Assembly: GCF_001420995.1 (NCBI RefSeq)
Contig: NZ_CP012184.1
Location: 3,084,501-3,148,500, forward strand
Length of the DNA stretch: 64,000 nucleotides
Direction: 5' to 3'
DNA from: Pseudonocardia sp. EC080619-01
Lineage (GTDB): Bacteria > Actinomycetota > Actinomycetes > Mycobacteriales > Pseudonocardiaceae
The notes beneath the pieces were generated by a model. The model ran no database searches. It was given only the letters and a program-made list of their open reading frames with translations, and had not been told where the DNA came from. Shown here piece after piece: positions 40,351 through 47,879 of this stretch. Within the stretch, counting starts at the first letter, position 1; the number at the start of each line of letters is the position of its first letter. Made by a program: the position numbers and the translations under genes.

Positions 40351-41163
40351 GTGCCCCAGACGACCGTGCGCACCGGCGTCACGCTGAACTACGAGATCAG
40401 CGGCAGCGGCGACCCGTTGCTGCTGATCATGGGAACGTCCGGCTCGATCCCGCTGTGGGGCGAGCTGTCCGGCCGCCTGGCGCAGACCCACCAGGTGATC
40501 GCGTTCGACAACCGTGGCCTCGGCGGCAGTGACCGCGGGGCGGGCCCGATCGACGTCGCCACACTGGCCGAGGACGCCTCGGGCCTGCTGGAGGCGCTCG
40601 GGATCCCCCGGGCGCACGTGCTCGGCTGGTCGCTCGGGTCGGCGGTCGTGCAGGAGCTCGCGCTCGCCCACCCCGAGCAGGTCGCCTCGGCGGTGATGTA
40701 CGCGACCTGGGGTCGCTGCGACGGGTTCCAGCGCTCCGTGCTCAGCGCCCTGCGGCTGCCCTACGTGCACCGGGACATGGAGTCGGCGCTGGCCACGGCG
40801 GGACTCGCGTTCTCCCCGCAGCTGCTCGACCACCCCGACTTCGGGTCGATGATGGAGCCGATGCTGCCCGCGTTCCCGCAGAACGAGGCGCAGATGCAGG
40901 TCACCGTCGAGCAGTGGGACGCCGACCTCGCCCACGACTCGCTCGACCGCCTCGGCGGGATCACCGCGCCGACGCTCGTCCTGGTGGGCGAGCAGGACCT
41001 GCTCACCCCGCCGTGGCAGGCGAAGAAGGTCGCCGACGCCGTCCCCGGGGCCCGCTACGAGCTCGTCACCGGCCCCGGGTCGAGCCACGGCATGCACATC
41101 GAGCGCCCCGAGGAGCTGACGAAGATCGTCATCGGCTTCCTGGCGAGCGCTACGCGCTCGTGA
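40351..41163 (+). CDS. Alpha/beta hydrolase, probable ester/lactone hydrolase
   Basis: 270 residues. LLLIMGTSGSIPLW is the oxyanion region, FDNRGLGGSDR the next block, LGWSLGSAVVQ the nucleophile elbow (GxSxG), and the triad Asp and His are in LVGEQDLLTPP and GSSHGMH. GTG 40351 has GAGGAG five to eleven bases upstream. Placement right after a Baeyer-Villiger monooxygenase suggests it cleaves the ester or lactone made there. Three GCATCC units stand just before the start. Its last codons and TGA stop fall in the left arm of a palindromic repeat. Confidence 0.88.
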   Translation: MPQTTVRTGVTLNYEISGSGDPLLLIMGTSGSIPLWGELSGRLAQTHQVIAFDNRGLGGSDRGAGPIDVATLAEDASGLLEALGIPRAHVLGWSLGSAVVQELALAHPEQVASAVMYATWGRCDGFQRSVLSALRLPYVHRDMESALATAGLAFSPQLLDHPDFGSMMEPMLPAFPQNEAQMQVTVEQWDADLAHDSLDRLGGITAPTLVLVGEQDLLTPPWQAKKVADAVPGARYELVTGPGSSHGMHIERPEELTKIVIGFLASATRS

Positions 41164-41203
41164 GTGGTTGAGACGGTCCTGACCGCGACAACCACTCACG
41201 AGC
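41154..41203. repeat. Palindromic repeat, copy 2, holding the stop codons of both convergent genes
   Basis: GCTCGTGAGTGGTTG (41156-41170) pairs perfectly with CAACCACTCACGAGC (41189-41203); inner GGTC/GACC (41175-41178/41181-41184) also pairs, with four unpaired bases on each side between. The outer arms and the GGTC-NN-GACC centre are the same as in copy 1 at 36849. The hydrolase stop TGA (41161-41163) is in the left arm and the prolyl oligopeptidase stop (41196-41198, minus strand) in the right arm; both proteins end in Arg-Ser. Confidence 0.8.
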
Positions 41204-43202
41204 GGCGCAGCCGCCCATGAAGGAAGGCCGAGGCGAGCGCCGACATCCGCGCCGCCTGCGCGTTGTCCGCGGCGCCGCCGTGGCCGCCCTCGATGTTCTC
41301 GTAGTAGGTGACGTCGTGGCCGGCCTCGTCGAGCGCCGCGGCGAACTTCCGCGCGTGCCCGGGGTGCACCCGGTCGTCGCGGGTCGAGGTCAAGAGGATC
41401 ACCGGCGGGTAGGCCGCGGCGGGGTCGATCAGGTGGTAGGGCGAGAAGGTCCGGATGAACTCCCAGTCGTCGGTGTCCGGGTCGCCGTACTCGGCGGTCC
41501 ACGACGCCCCGGCGAGCAGGTGGCTGTAGCGCTTCATGTCCAGCAGCGGCACCTGGATGACGACCGCCCCGAACAGCTCCGGGTAGCGGACCAGCATGTT
41601 CCCGGTCAGGAGCCCGCCGTTGCTGCCGCCCTGCACGCCCAGGTGCGCCGGCGCGGTGATCCGCCGGTCGATCAGGTCGCGGGCGACGGCGGCCATGTCC
41701 TCGTAGGCGCGCGGCCGGTTCTCGCGCAGCGCGGCGCGGTGCCAGCGGGGGCCGTACTCGCCGCCGCCGCGGATGTTCGCGACGGCGTAGACCCCGCCGC
41801 GGGCCAGCCAGGACCGGCCGATCGCACCGGAGTAGCCGGGCGTCAGCGCGATCTCGAAGCCGCCGTAGCCGTAGAGCAGGGTCGGTGCGGTCCCGTCGAA
41901 GGGCAGGTCCTCCGGGCGGACCAGGAAGTACGGGACGCGGGTGCCGTCGTCGCTGGTCACGAAGTGCTGCTCGATGACGTGCGTCGACGCGTCGAAGAAC
42001 GACGGCGAGCTCTTCAGCGTCTCGGGCTGCTCGCCGACCGTCGCGATCGCCAGCGTCGACGGGGTGAGGTAGTCGGTGACGGTGAGCCAGACGTCGTCGC
42101 ACTCGTCGGGGTCGACCGCGGACACCCCGACGCTGCCGAACTCGGGCGCACCGGTGAAGGGGGACCGGGCCCAGCCGTCGTCGCCCGGGGTGAGGACCGA
42201 CAGCCGGTTGACGACGTTCTCCAGCACGTTCAGCACGAGGTGGTGACGGGTCCAGGTGTACCCGGCCAGCGACGACTCGTCGGTCGGCGCGAACAGCACC
42301 TCCCAGGCCGGCGTTCCGGCCATGACGTCGTCGAACCGGGCGGCGAGCAGCGACCCGGCCGGGAACGTGCCCCAGTCCTCGCGCAGCTCCAGGACGAGCC
42401 ACTCGCGCTCGACGTCGGCGACCGCGGAGTCCGGGACGGGGATCTTGCGCAGTACGTCGCCGTCGACGAGGAACAGCTCGTCGGAGTAGAAGTCGATCGC
42501 CCGCCGGACGAAGTCCCGCTCGTGACCGGGGGTCTGGTCGTGGAACGCCGAGACCGACAGGTCCTCGACCGTGCCCTCGAAGACGACCGGCGCCTCGGCG
42601 AGCGGGGTGCCCCGGGTCCAGCGCCGCGCGATCCGCGGGTAGCCGGAGCTCGTCGTCGTGCCCTCGCCCAGCTCGGTGGAGACCCAGATCGTGTCCCGGT
42701 CGATCCAGCTGACCCCGCCCTTCGCCTCGGGCCGGACGAAGCCGCCGGGCACCCAGTCCTTCGCCTCGACGTCGAACTCGCGGGTGACGTCGGCGTCGGC
42801 GCCGCCGCGGGAGAGGTCGACCAGCGCGCGGTCGAGGCCCGGCCGCAGGAACCGGGCGCCGTGCCAGACCCAGTTCTCGCCCTCGGCCTCGTTGAGGGCG
42901 TCGACGTCGAGGAGGATCTCCCAGTCCGGCTCGGGCTTGCGGTACTCCTCCGGCGTCGTGCGCCGCCACAGCCCGCGCGGGTTCCGCTCGTCGGTCCAGA
43001 AGTTGTAGTAGTACCCGCCGCGCCGGGTGACCCACGGGATCCGGTCGCGGGAGTCGAGCACCTCGCGGACACCGGACTCGAGCTCGCCGAACAGCGTGCT
43101 GCCGGCCAGCTGCTCCTCGGTACGGGCGTTGCGGGCGGCCACCCACTCCAGGGCCTCGCCGCCGGTGACGTCCTCGAGCCAGGCGTGGGGGTCGTTCGTC
43201 AT
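41196..43202 (-). CDS. Prolyl oligopeptidase (peptidase family S9A)
   Basis: 668 residues from ATG 43202. The N-terminal ~380 residues are the beta-propeller gate (starting DPHAWLEDVTGGEALEWV, the family signature). The C-terminal hydrolase domain begins PTLLYGYGGFEIALTP; LGVQGGSNGGLLTG holds nucleophile Ser527, STRDDRVHPGHARK the Asp and NIEGGHGGAADN the His. It cleaves short proline-containing peptides after proline, usually in the cytosol; no signal peptide is present. The open frame continues upstream to 43670 without a ribosome site. The final Arg-Ser-stop comes from the palindromic repeat. Confidence 0.92.
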   Translation of the reverse strand: MTNDPHAWLEDVTGGEALEWVAARNARTEEQLAGSTLFGELESGVREVLDSRDRIPWVTRRGGYYYNFWTDERNPRGLWRRTTPEEYRKPEPDWEILLDVDALNEAEGENWVWHGARFLRPGLDRALVDLSRGGADADVTREFDVEAKDWVPGGFVRPEAKGGVSWIDRDTIWVSTELGEGTTTSSGYPRIARRWTRGTPLAEAPVVFEGTVEDLSVSAFHDQTPGHERDFVRRAIDFYSDELFLVDGDVLRKIPVPDSAVADVEREWLVLELREDWGTFPAGSLLAARFDDVMAGTPAWEVLFAPTDESSLAGYTWTRHHLVLNVLENVVNRLSVLTPGDDGWARSPFTGAPEFGSVGVSAVDPDECDDVWLTVTDYLTPSTLAIATVGEQPETLKSSPSFFDASTHVIEQHFVTSDDGTRVPYFLVRPEDLPFDGTAPTLLYGYGGFEIALTPGYSGAIGRSWLARGGVYAVANIRGGGEYGPRWHRAALRENRPRAYEDMAAVARDLIDRRITAPAHLGVQGGSNGGLLTGNMLVRYPELFGAVVIQVPLLDMKRYSHLLAGASWTAEYGDPDTDDWEFIRTFSPYHLIDPAAAYPPVILLTSTRDDRVHPGHARKFAAALDEAGHDVTYYENIEGGHGGAADNAQAARMSALASAFLHGRLRRS

Positions 43203-43216
43203 GCCCCGATCATGGC

Positions 43217-44014
43217 TCAGATCAGGTAGTCGGTGTCCCGCGCGTCCGTGATCAGCATCCGGCCGGGCTCGTGGGTGATCGCCAGCGGCAGCCGCGACTC
43301 CAGCACGGCGGCCTGCGGGGTGACGCCGCACGCCCAGAACACCGGCACCTCGCCGTCGGCGATCGGGACCGGGTCCCCGTAGTCGGGCGCGTCGAGGTCG
43401 GTGATCCCGAGTGCCCTGCCGCCGTCCCGCCCGCCCGAGCCGATGTGGACGGGTGCGCCGTGCACCTCGGGGTAGCGGGCGGTCACCGACACCGCCGTGT
43501 CGACGAGGTGCGCCGGCACCGGCCGCATCGACACCACGAGCGGCCCGGACATCCGCCCGGCGGACCGGCAGCGCCGGGTGGTCCGGTACATCGGGACGTT
43601 GGTGCCCCGCGCCAGGTGCCGCACCGGCACGCCCTCGGCGAGCAGCGCGTTCTCGAAGGTGAAGCTGCACCCGATCAGGAACCCGACGAGGTCGTCCCGC
43701 CAGCGGTCCACGACGTCCGACGGCTGGTCCACCAGCTCGCCGTCGGCGTAGACCCGGTAGCCGGGCAGGTCGGTCCGGATGTCGCCGTCGAGGAGGGCGC
43801 CGCCGAGCTCACCCGGCTCCAGGACGTCGAGCACCGGGCACGGCTTCGGGTTGCGCTGTGCGAACAGCAGCACGTCCCAGGCGAACTCGCGCGGGACGGC
43901 GATCAGGTTGGCCTGGGTCCAGCCGGCGCACCAGCCCGACGTCGGCGTGGACAGCCCGGCGCGGAACCGCTCCCGGGCCCGGGCCGGGGTGAGCCCGGCG
44001 GTCACAGGAGTCAC
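43217..44014 (-). CDS. DUF1445 / YcsI-like putative hydro-lyase (D-glutamate cyclase family)
   Basis: 265 residues. [65 protein letters not shown] and [12 protein letters not shown] are conserved blocks of the DUF1445 family. A mammalian relative is D-glutamate cyclase, which makes 5-oxo-D-proline; Bacillus YcsI belongs here too. Placed after pxpA it fits a link with 5-oxoproline metabolism. The GTG at 44014 overlaps the pxpA stop as GTGA. Last gene of the operon. Confidence 0.88.
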   Translation of the reverse strand: MTPVTAGLTPARARERFRAGLSTPTSGWCAGWTQANLIAVPREFAWDVLLFAQRNPKPCPVLDVLEPGELGGALLDGDIRTDLPGYRVYADGELVDQPSDVVDRWRDDLVGFLIGCSFTFENALLAEGVPVRHLARGTNVPMYRTTRRCRSAGRMSGPLVVSMRPVPAHLVDTAVSVTARYPEVHGAPVHIGSGGRDGGRALGITDLDAPDYGDPVPIADGEVPVFWACGVTPQAAVLESRLPLAITHEPGRMLITDARDTDYLI

Positions 44015-44769
44015 GGCGCGAACGCCCGGATCCCGACGCCGGCCCGGGCCAGCGCGTCCCGCACCCGTTCCGCCATCGCGACGGCACCCGGCGAGTCCCC
44101 GTGCACGCAGGCGGACTCGGCCCGCACGGCGACGTCGGTGCCGTCGACCGCGCGCACCACGCCCTCGTCGAGCATCCGGACGAGCCGGTCGGCGGCCTCC
44201 CCGGCGTCGGAGAGCAGTGCGCCGGGCTCGCGGCGCGGCACCAGCCCGCCCTCGGGGGTGTACCCGCGGTCGACGAAGAACTCCGGCACCGCCCGCAGCC
44301 CCGCCTCCTCGGCCGCCCGCAGCAGCTCGGAGCCGGGCAGGCCCAGGACCGGCAGCGACGGGTCGTAGGCGCGGACGGCCTCGGCGACGGCACGTGCCTG
44401 CGCGGTGTGGGTGCGGGTCGCGTTGTAGAGCGCCCCGTGCGGCTTGACGTAGCGCACCCGGGAGCCGGCGACGCGGCTCAGCGCCTCCAGGGCGCCGATC
44501 TGGTAGAGCACGTCGTCGGTCAGGGCGGACGGCTCGACGTCGACGAACCGGCGTCCGAACCCGCGCAGGTCGGGGTAGGACACCTGGGCCCCGATCACGA
44601 CGCCGGCCTCCGCCGCCCGCGCGGTGGTCGCCCGCAGCGTCGAGGGGTCGCCGGCGTGGAAGCCACACGCGACGTTGGCCGAGCTGACCAGCCCGAGCAT
44701 GGCGTCGTCGTCGCCGAGGGTCCACTGGCCGTAGGACTCGCCGAGGTCGGCGTTCAGGTCGACGGTCAC
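44011..44769 (-). CDS. pxpA: 5-oxoprolinase subunit A (LamB/YcsF family)
   Basis: 252 residues. [36 protein letters not shown]-like '[16 protein letters not shown]', VKPHGALYN and [13 protein letters not shown] are the family landmarks. PxpA normally acts with PxpB and PxpC to hydrolyse 5-oxoproline to glutamate using ATP; genes for those partners are not in this window. GTG 44769 gives the family N-terminus. GTG 44802, which overlaps the transporter stop as GTGA, would add 11 residues and couple translation; it is a real alternative. Confidence 0.88.
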   Translation of the reverse strand: MTVDLNADLGESYGQWTLGDDDAMLGLVSSANVACGFHAGDPSTLRATTARAAEAGVVIGAQVSYPDLRGFGRRFVDVEPSALTDDVLYQIGALEALSRVAGSRVRYVKPHGALYNATRTHTAQARAVAEAVRAYDPSLPVLGLPGSELLRAAEEAGLRAVPEFFVDRGYTPEGGLVPRREPGALLSDAGEAADRLVRMLDEGVVRAVDGTDVAVRAESACVHGDSPGAVAMAERVRDALARAGVGIRAFAP

Positions 44770-44798
44770 AGCGCCGAGGTTCGTTCCGCCGGCTTCTC

Positions 44799-46019
44799 TC
44801 ACAGCTGCCCCAGGTTCTGCGCGACGAACTGGTACCCGATGAACAGTGTCACGAGCCAGCCGGCGACGCCGATCCCCAGCAGCCACCGCGGGTACCGGTA
44901 GCCACCGAGCAGGTCGCGCCGCCGCCACGCCACCCACAGCAGGACGGTGAACCCGATCGGCAGGATCAGCCCGTTGAAGGCACCCGCGAAGATCAGCAGG
45001 GTGACCGGCGCGGCACCGGCGAGCAGGAACACCGCCGTGCTCAGCACGATGAACCCGATGGTCAGCAGGTTCGTCGTGCGCTGCGGCGTCGACTTCGTGG
45101 TCAGGAAGGAGACCGAGGTGTACGCGGCGCCGATCACCGAGGTGATCGCCGCGGCCCAGAGGATCAGGCCGAACAGCCGCACGCCGATCTCACCGGCGGC
45201 GGCCCCGAACGCGGCGGCGGTCGGGTTCTCCGCGCCGGCGAGGTCCACCCCGCCCGAGACGACGCCGAGGATCGCGAGGAACAGCAGCACCCGCATGACG
45301 GCGGTGACGACGATCCCCTGCACCGAGCTGCGGGCGACCCGGCCGGCGTGCTCCGGGCCGGACAGCCCGGAGTCGAGCATCCGGTGCGCGCCGGCGTAGG
45401 TGATGTAGCCGCCGACGGTGCCGCCGATGAGGGTGGTGACGACCAGCCAGCTGACCTCGTCGGGAAGGACGGTCTGGCGCAGCGCGTCGCCGACCGGTGG
45501 GTCCGACACGACGGCGACGTAGGCGGTCAGCCCGATCATCAGCACACCGAGGACGACGACGATCCGGTCCAGCGCCGCGCCGGCCCGGCGGATCGTGAAG
45601 ATCGCGATCGCGAGGACGGCGGAGATCGCGCCGCCGACCGCGGCGTCCAGCCCGAACAGGGCGTTCAGGCCGAGCCCTGCGCCGGCGACGTTGGCGATGT
45701 TGAACACCAACCCGCCGACGACGACCAGCGCGGTCAGCACCCAGCCCGCGCCGGGTGCGACCCGGTTCGCGAGCTCGTGGGCGCGCATCCCGGAGACGCC
45801 GACGATCCGCCAGACGTTCATCTGGATCGCGATGTCGACCAGGATCGACACCAGGATCGCGAACGCGAACGCGGCACCGAGCTGGGCGGTGAACTGGGTG
45901 GTCTGGGTGATGAAGCCGGGCCCGATGGCGCTGGTGGCCATCAGGAACATCGCCCCGAGCAGCGCGCTCCGGGTCGTCCTGCCGGACGTCCCCGTCGTGC
46001 GTTCCGTGTCCTCGCTCAT
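44799..46019 (-). CDS. Nramp-related transporter (YcsG-like)
   Basis: 406 residues with about 11 hydrophobic segments. [28 protein letters not shown] is helix 1 of the Nramp fold, but the metal-binding DPGN motif of true Mn/Fe carriers reads GPGF here and the helix-6 MPH is replaced, as in the YcsG branch. In Bacillus ycsG stands next to ycsF and ycsI, the same set as in this operon, so the cargo may be an organic acid or 5-oxoproline-related compound, not a metal. ATG 46019; divergent from the GntR gene. Confidence 0.85.
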   Translation of the reverse strand: MSEDTERTTGTSGRTTRSALLGAMFLMATSAIGPGFITQTTQFTAQLGAAFAFAILVSILVDIAIQMNVWRIVGVSGMRAHELANRVAPGAGWVLTALVVVGGLVFNIANVAGAGLGLNALFGLDAAVGGAISAVLAIAIFTIRRAGAALDRIVVVLGVLMIGLTAYVAVVSDPPVGDALRQTVLPDEVSWLVVTTLIGGTVGGYITYAGAHRMLDSGLSGPEHAGRVARSSVQGIVVTAVMRVLLFLAILGVVSGGVDLAGAENPTAAAFGAAAGEIGVRLFGLILWAAAITSVIGAAYTSVSFLTTKSTPQRTTNLLTIGFIVLSTAVFLLAGAAPVTLLIFAGAFNGLILPIGFTVLLWVAWRRRDLLGGYRYPRWLLGIGVAGWLVTLFIGYQFVAQNLGQL

Positions 46020-46065
46020 CGCCGCCTCCCGGGGCCGTCTGCGCGGTGGATCGGTGGAGTGTGTC

Positions 46066-46116
46066 GGATTGTTCAACGATCCTGCAATCCTACGAGGGAA
46101 CATTCCTCGTTAGGAT
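46066..46116. promoter_or_regulatory. GntR operator region: two inverted repeats and a -10 box
   Basis: ATCCTACGAGG (46087-46097) mirrors CCTCGTTAGGAT (46105-46116) with one bulged base. GGATTG (46066-46071) mirrors CAATCC (46085-46090). TAGGAT at 46111-46116, the end of the right arm, is a -10-like hexamer eight bases before the GntR start, so the bound regulator would cover its own promoter. The stretch is clearly richer in A+T than its surroundings. Confidence 0.6.
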
Positions 46117-46124
46117 CGTGTGTC

Positions 46125-46850
46125 GTGACCGCCCCGAACCTGTCCGTCCAGGACGCGCTGGCCTCGCTCGCCGCGTCCAGCTCGGTCGTCGTCCCGGCCT
46201 CCGAGCGGGTCGCCGACCGGATCCGGATCGAGGTCGCCGAGGCCCGCCTGCGGGTCGGGGCCCGGCTGCCCGAGCAGGCGCTCGGCGAGGCGCTGCAGGT
46301 CTCCCGGAACACGCTGCGGGAGGCACTGTCCCAGCTCATCGCCGAGCGCGTGCTGGTCCGCATCCCGAACCGGGGCGTGTTCGTCGCCCGTCCCGAGATC
46401 GACGACGTCCGGGACGTCTACGCGGCCCGCCTGGTGATCGAGCCGGGCGCGGTCCGGTTCGGTGCGCACGCCGGTGACCCGGCCGCCCTGACCGCCGTCC
46501 GGGTGGCCTACCGGGGCGGGCGCGCCGCCGCGGACGCCGGCGACTGGGCCGGCGTGGCCGACGCCAACCAGCACTTCCATCGCGAGATCGTCGCACTGGC
46601 GGGGAGCCCGCGCCTGGAACGCGAGATGGGGCGCCTGCTGGCCGAGATGCGGCTGATCTTCCAGCGGATGCCGGGGGTGCGGGAGTTCCACGAGCCCTAC
46701 CTGGCCCGCAACGGCGAGATCGCCGAGCTGCTCCTCGCGGGGGAGACCGAGCGGGCCGCCGACGAGCTGGCCCGGTACCTCGCGACCGCCCGGGACCAGC
46801 TGCTCGACGCCTACGCGCTGCTGCCGGGCGGGGCCGCCGTCCCGCACTGA
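46125..46850 (+). CDS. GntR-family regulator (FCD/FadR subgroup)
   Basis: 241 residues. The N-terminal winged helix is ARLRVGARLPEQALGEALQVSRNTLREALSQL and VLVRIPNRGVFV (about residues 38-84). The all-helical FCD ligand domain follows, with Asp and His metal/ligand residues in ANQHFHREIVAL and the ARNGEIAELLLAGETERA end. FCD regulators sense small carboxylates. It is divergent from the Nramp-pxpA-DUF1445 operon, its probable target. GTG 46125 lies eight bases after TAGGAT; the long open frame before it is a shadow. Confidence 0.88.
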   Translation: MTAPNLSVQDALASLAASSSVVVPASERVADRIRIEVAEARLRVGARLPEQALGEALQVSRNTLREALSQLIAERVLVRIPNRGVFVARPEIDDVRDVYAARLVIEPGAVRFGAHAGDPAALTAVRVAYRGGRAAADAGDWAGVADANQHFHREIVALAGSPRLEREMGRLLAEMRLIFQRMPGVREFHEPYLARNGEIAELLLAGETERAADELARYLATARDQLLDAYALLPGGAAVPH

Positions 46851-46865
46851 CCCGGAATGTCCCGG

Positions 46866-47585
46866 TCAGGTGTGCAGGTCACCGGCCCGGAGGAGCACGG
46901 CGGCCCGGTGCCCGGCCCGGATCCGTTCGAGCGGACGCACGCCCGGGGGCAGCGGCACCGACCGCCCGCGCCCGACGGCGACGACCACCGCCTCGGCATG
47001 CAGGGGCTCGGCGACCGCGACGAGGAACCCGGCCTCCGGTGGGGGACCGGTCCCCGGCTCCCCCGCCCACGAGGTCTGTCGCCCGTGCGGCAGGTCCGCC
47101 AGCACCAGGTCCGGCTCGATGCCGCCGAGCGCGGTCCGCACCGCCTCCGGGTCACCCGCGTCGGCGACCCCGACCCGCCACTCCGGGCGGCTCGCCGGGA
47201 TCGTCGCCCGCGCCGCCGCGGCGGCGACGGCGCAGGACTCCTTGCCGTGCCGCGCGGCCAGACCGTCCAGGGTGGACGCCCGGTCGTCGAGCCCGCCCGG
47301 TGCGAGCAGGCCGAGGTTGCGCCGGGCCAGACCGAGCGGTGCGGGATCGGCGTCGGTGCCGGCGAGGACGGCGATGCCGGGACAGAGCAGCCCGAGCACC
47401 GCCAGCGACACACCGGCGCCGCAGCACGGGTCCCACACCGTCACCGGTCCCGGTCCGAGCCGCTCCCGGGCCCGTCCGGCCAGCTCGACGGTCAGCCGGA
47501 CCGGCAACGTCGGCCGTCCCGGCGCGGAGACCAGGACCGCGTCGAGTGCGGCGTGGTTCGCGGCCGGGGCGTGGCGGTACTGCAC
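46866..47585 (-). CDS. AviRa-like 23S rRNA methyltransferase
   Basis: 239 residues. The layout matches AviRa, the avilamycin-resistance guanine methyltransferase of Streptomyces: YRHA near the start, SAPGRPTLPVRLTVEL, VWDPCCGAGVSLAVLGLL (AdoMet motif I), GTDADPAPLGLARRNLGLL, and VLADLPHGRQTSWAG, where the family has a D-L-P-Y-G. The comparison is from memory. Such enzymes methylate one guanine of 23S rRNA and protect against orthosomycin antibiotics. No antibiotic cluster is nearby, so this may be intrinsic resistance or a housekeeping role. GTG 47585 is chosen because the protein then starts like AviRa. Confidence 0.75.
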   Translation of the reverse strand: MQYRHAPAANHAALDAVLVSAPGRPTLPVRLTVELAGRARERLGPGPVTVWDPCCGAGVSLAVLGLLCPGIAVLAGTDADPAPLGLARRNLGLLAPGGLDDRASTLDGLAARHGKESCAVAAAAARATIPASRPEWRVGVADAGDPEAVRTALGGIEPDLVLADLPHGRQTSWAGEPGTGPPPEAGFLVAVAEPLHAEAVVVAVGRGRSVPLPPGVRPLERIRAGHRAAVLLRAGDLHT

Positions 47586-47617
47586 CGGCCCAGTCTCCCG
47601 CGGCGCGCCGGTCGCGA

Positions 47618-47836
47618 TCAGTCCCGGGTGCGCCGGTGCAACCACACGGTGACGCCGCCGACCAGCAGTCCGACGACGAGCAGGGCGATCAGGATCTCCG
47701 CTCCGCCGGGCATCTGCGCCATCCCGATGAGGTAGCTCAGCGGGAGGCCGAGGACGAGCGCCAGGATCAGGATCCAGGCGACGATCCGCCGGGTCGCGGG
47801 ACCGGAGGGGCCGGGGGTGTTCCGTTCGTGCTCCAC
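47618..47836 (-). CDS. Small two-helix membrane protein, function unknown
   Basis: 72 residues: a short polar start, two hydrophobic helices (about residues 18-38 and 46-66) and a basic end (WLHRRTRD). Starts at GTG 47836. No motif is recognised. It lies between ppc and the AviRa-like gene on the same strand, 32 bases before the latter, so it may be co-transcribed with it. Confidence 0.55.
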   Translation of the reverse strand: MEHERNTPGPSGPATRRIVAWILILALVLGLPLSYLIGMAQMPGGAEILIALLVVGLLVGGVTVWLHRRTRD

Positions 47837-47879
47837 GCCCGATGTGTACCCGGTGTCCGGTGATCCGCACCGTCCGGCC

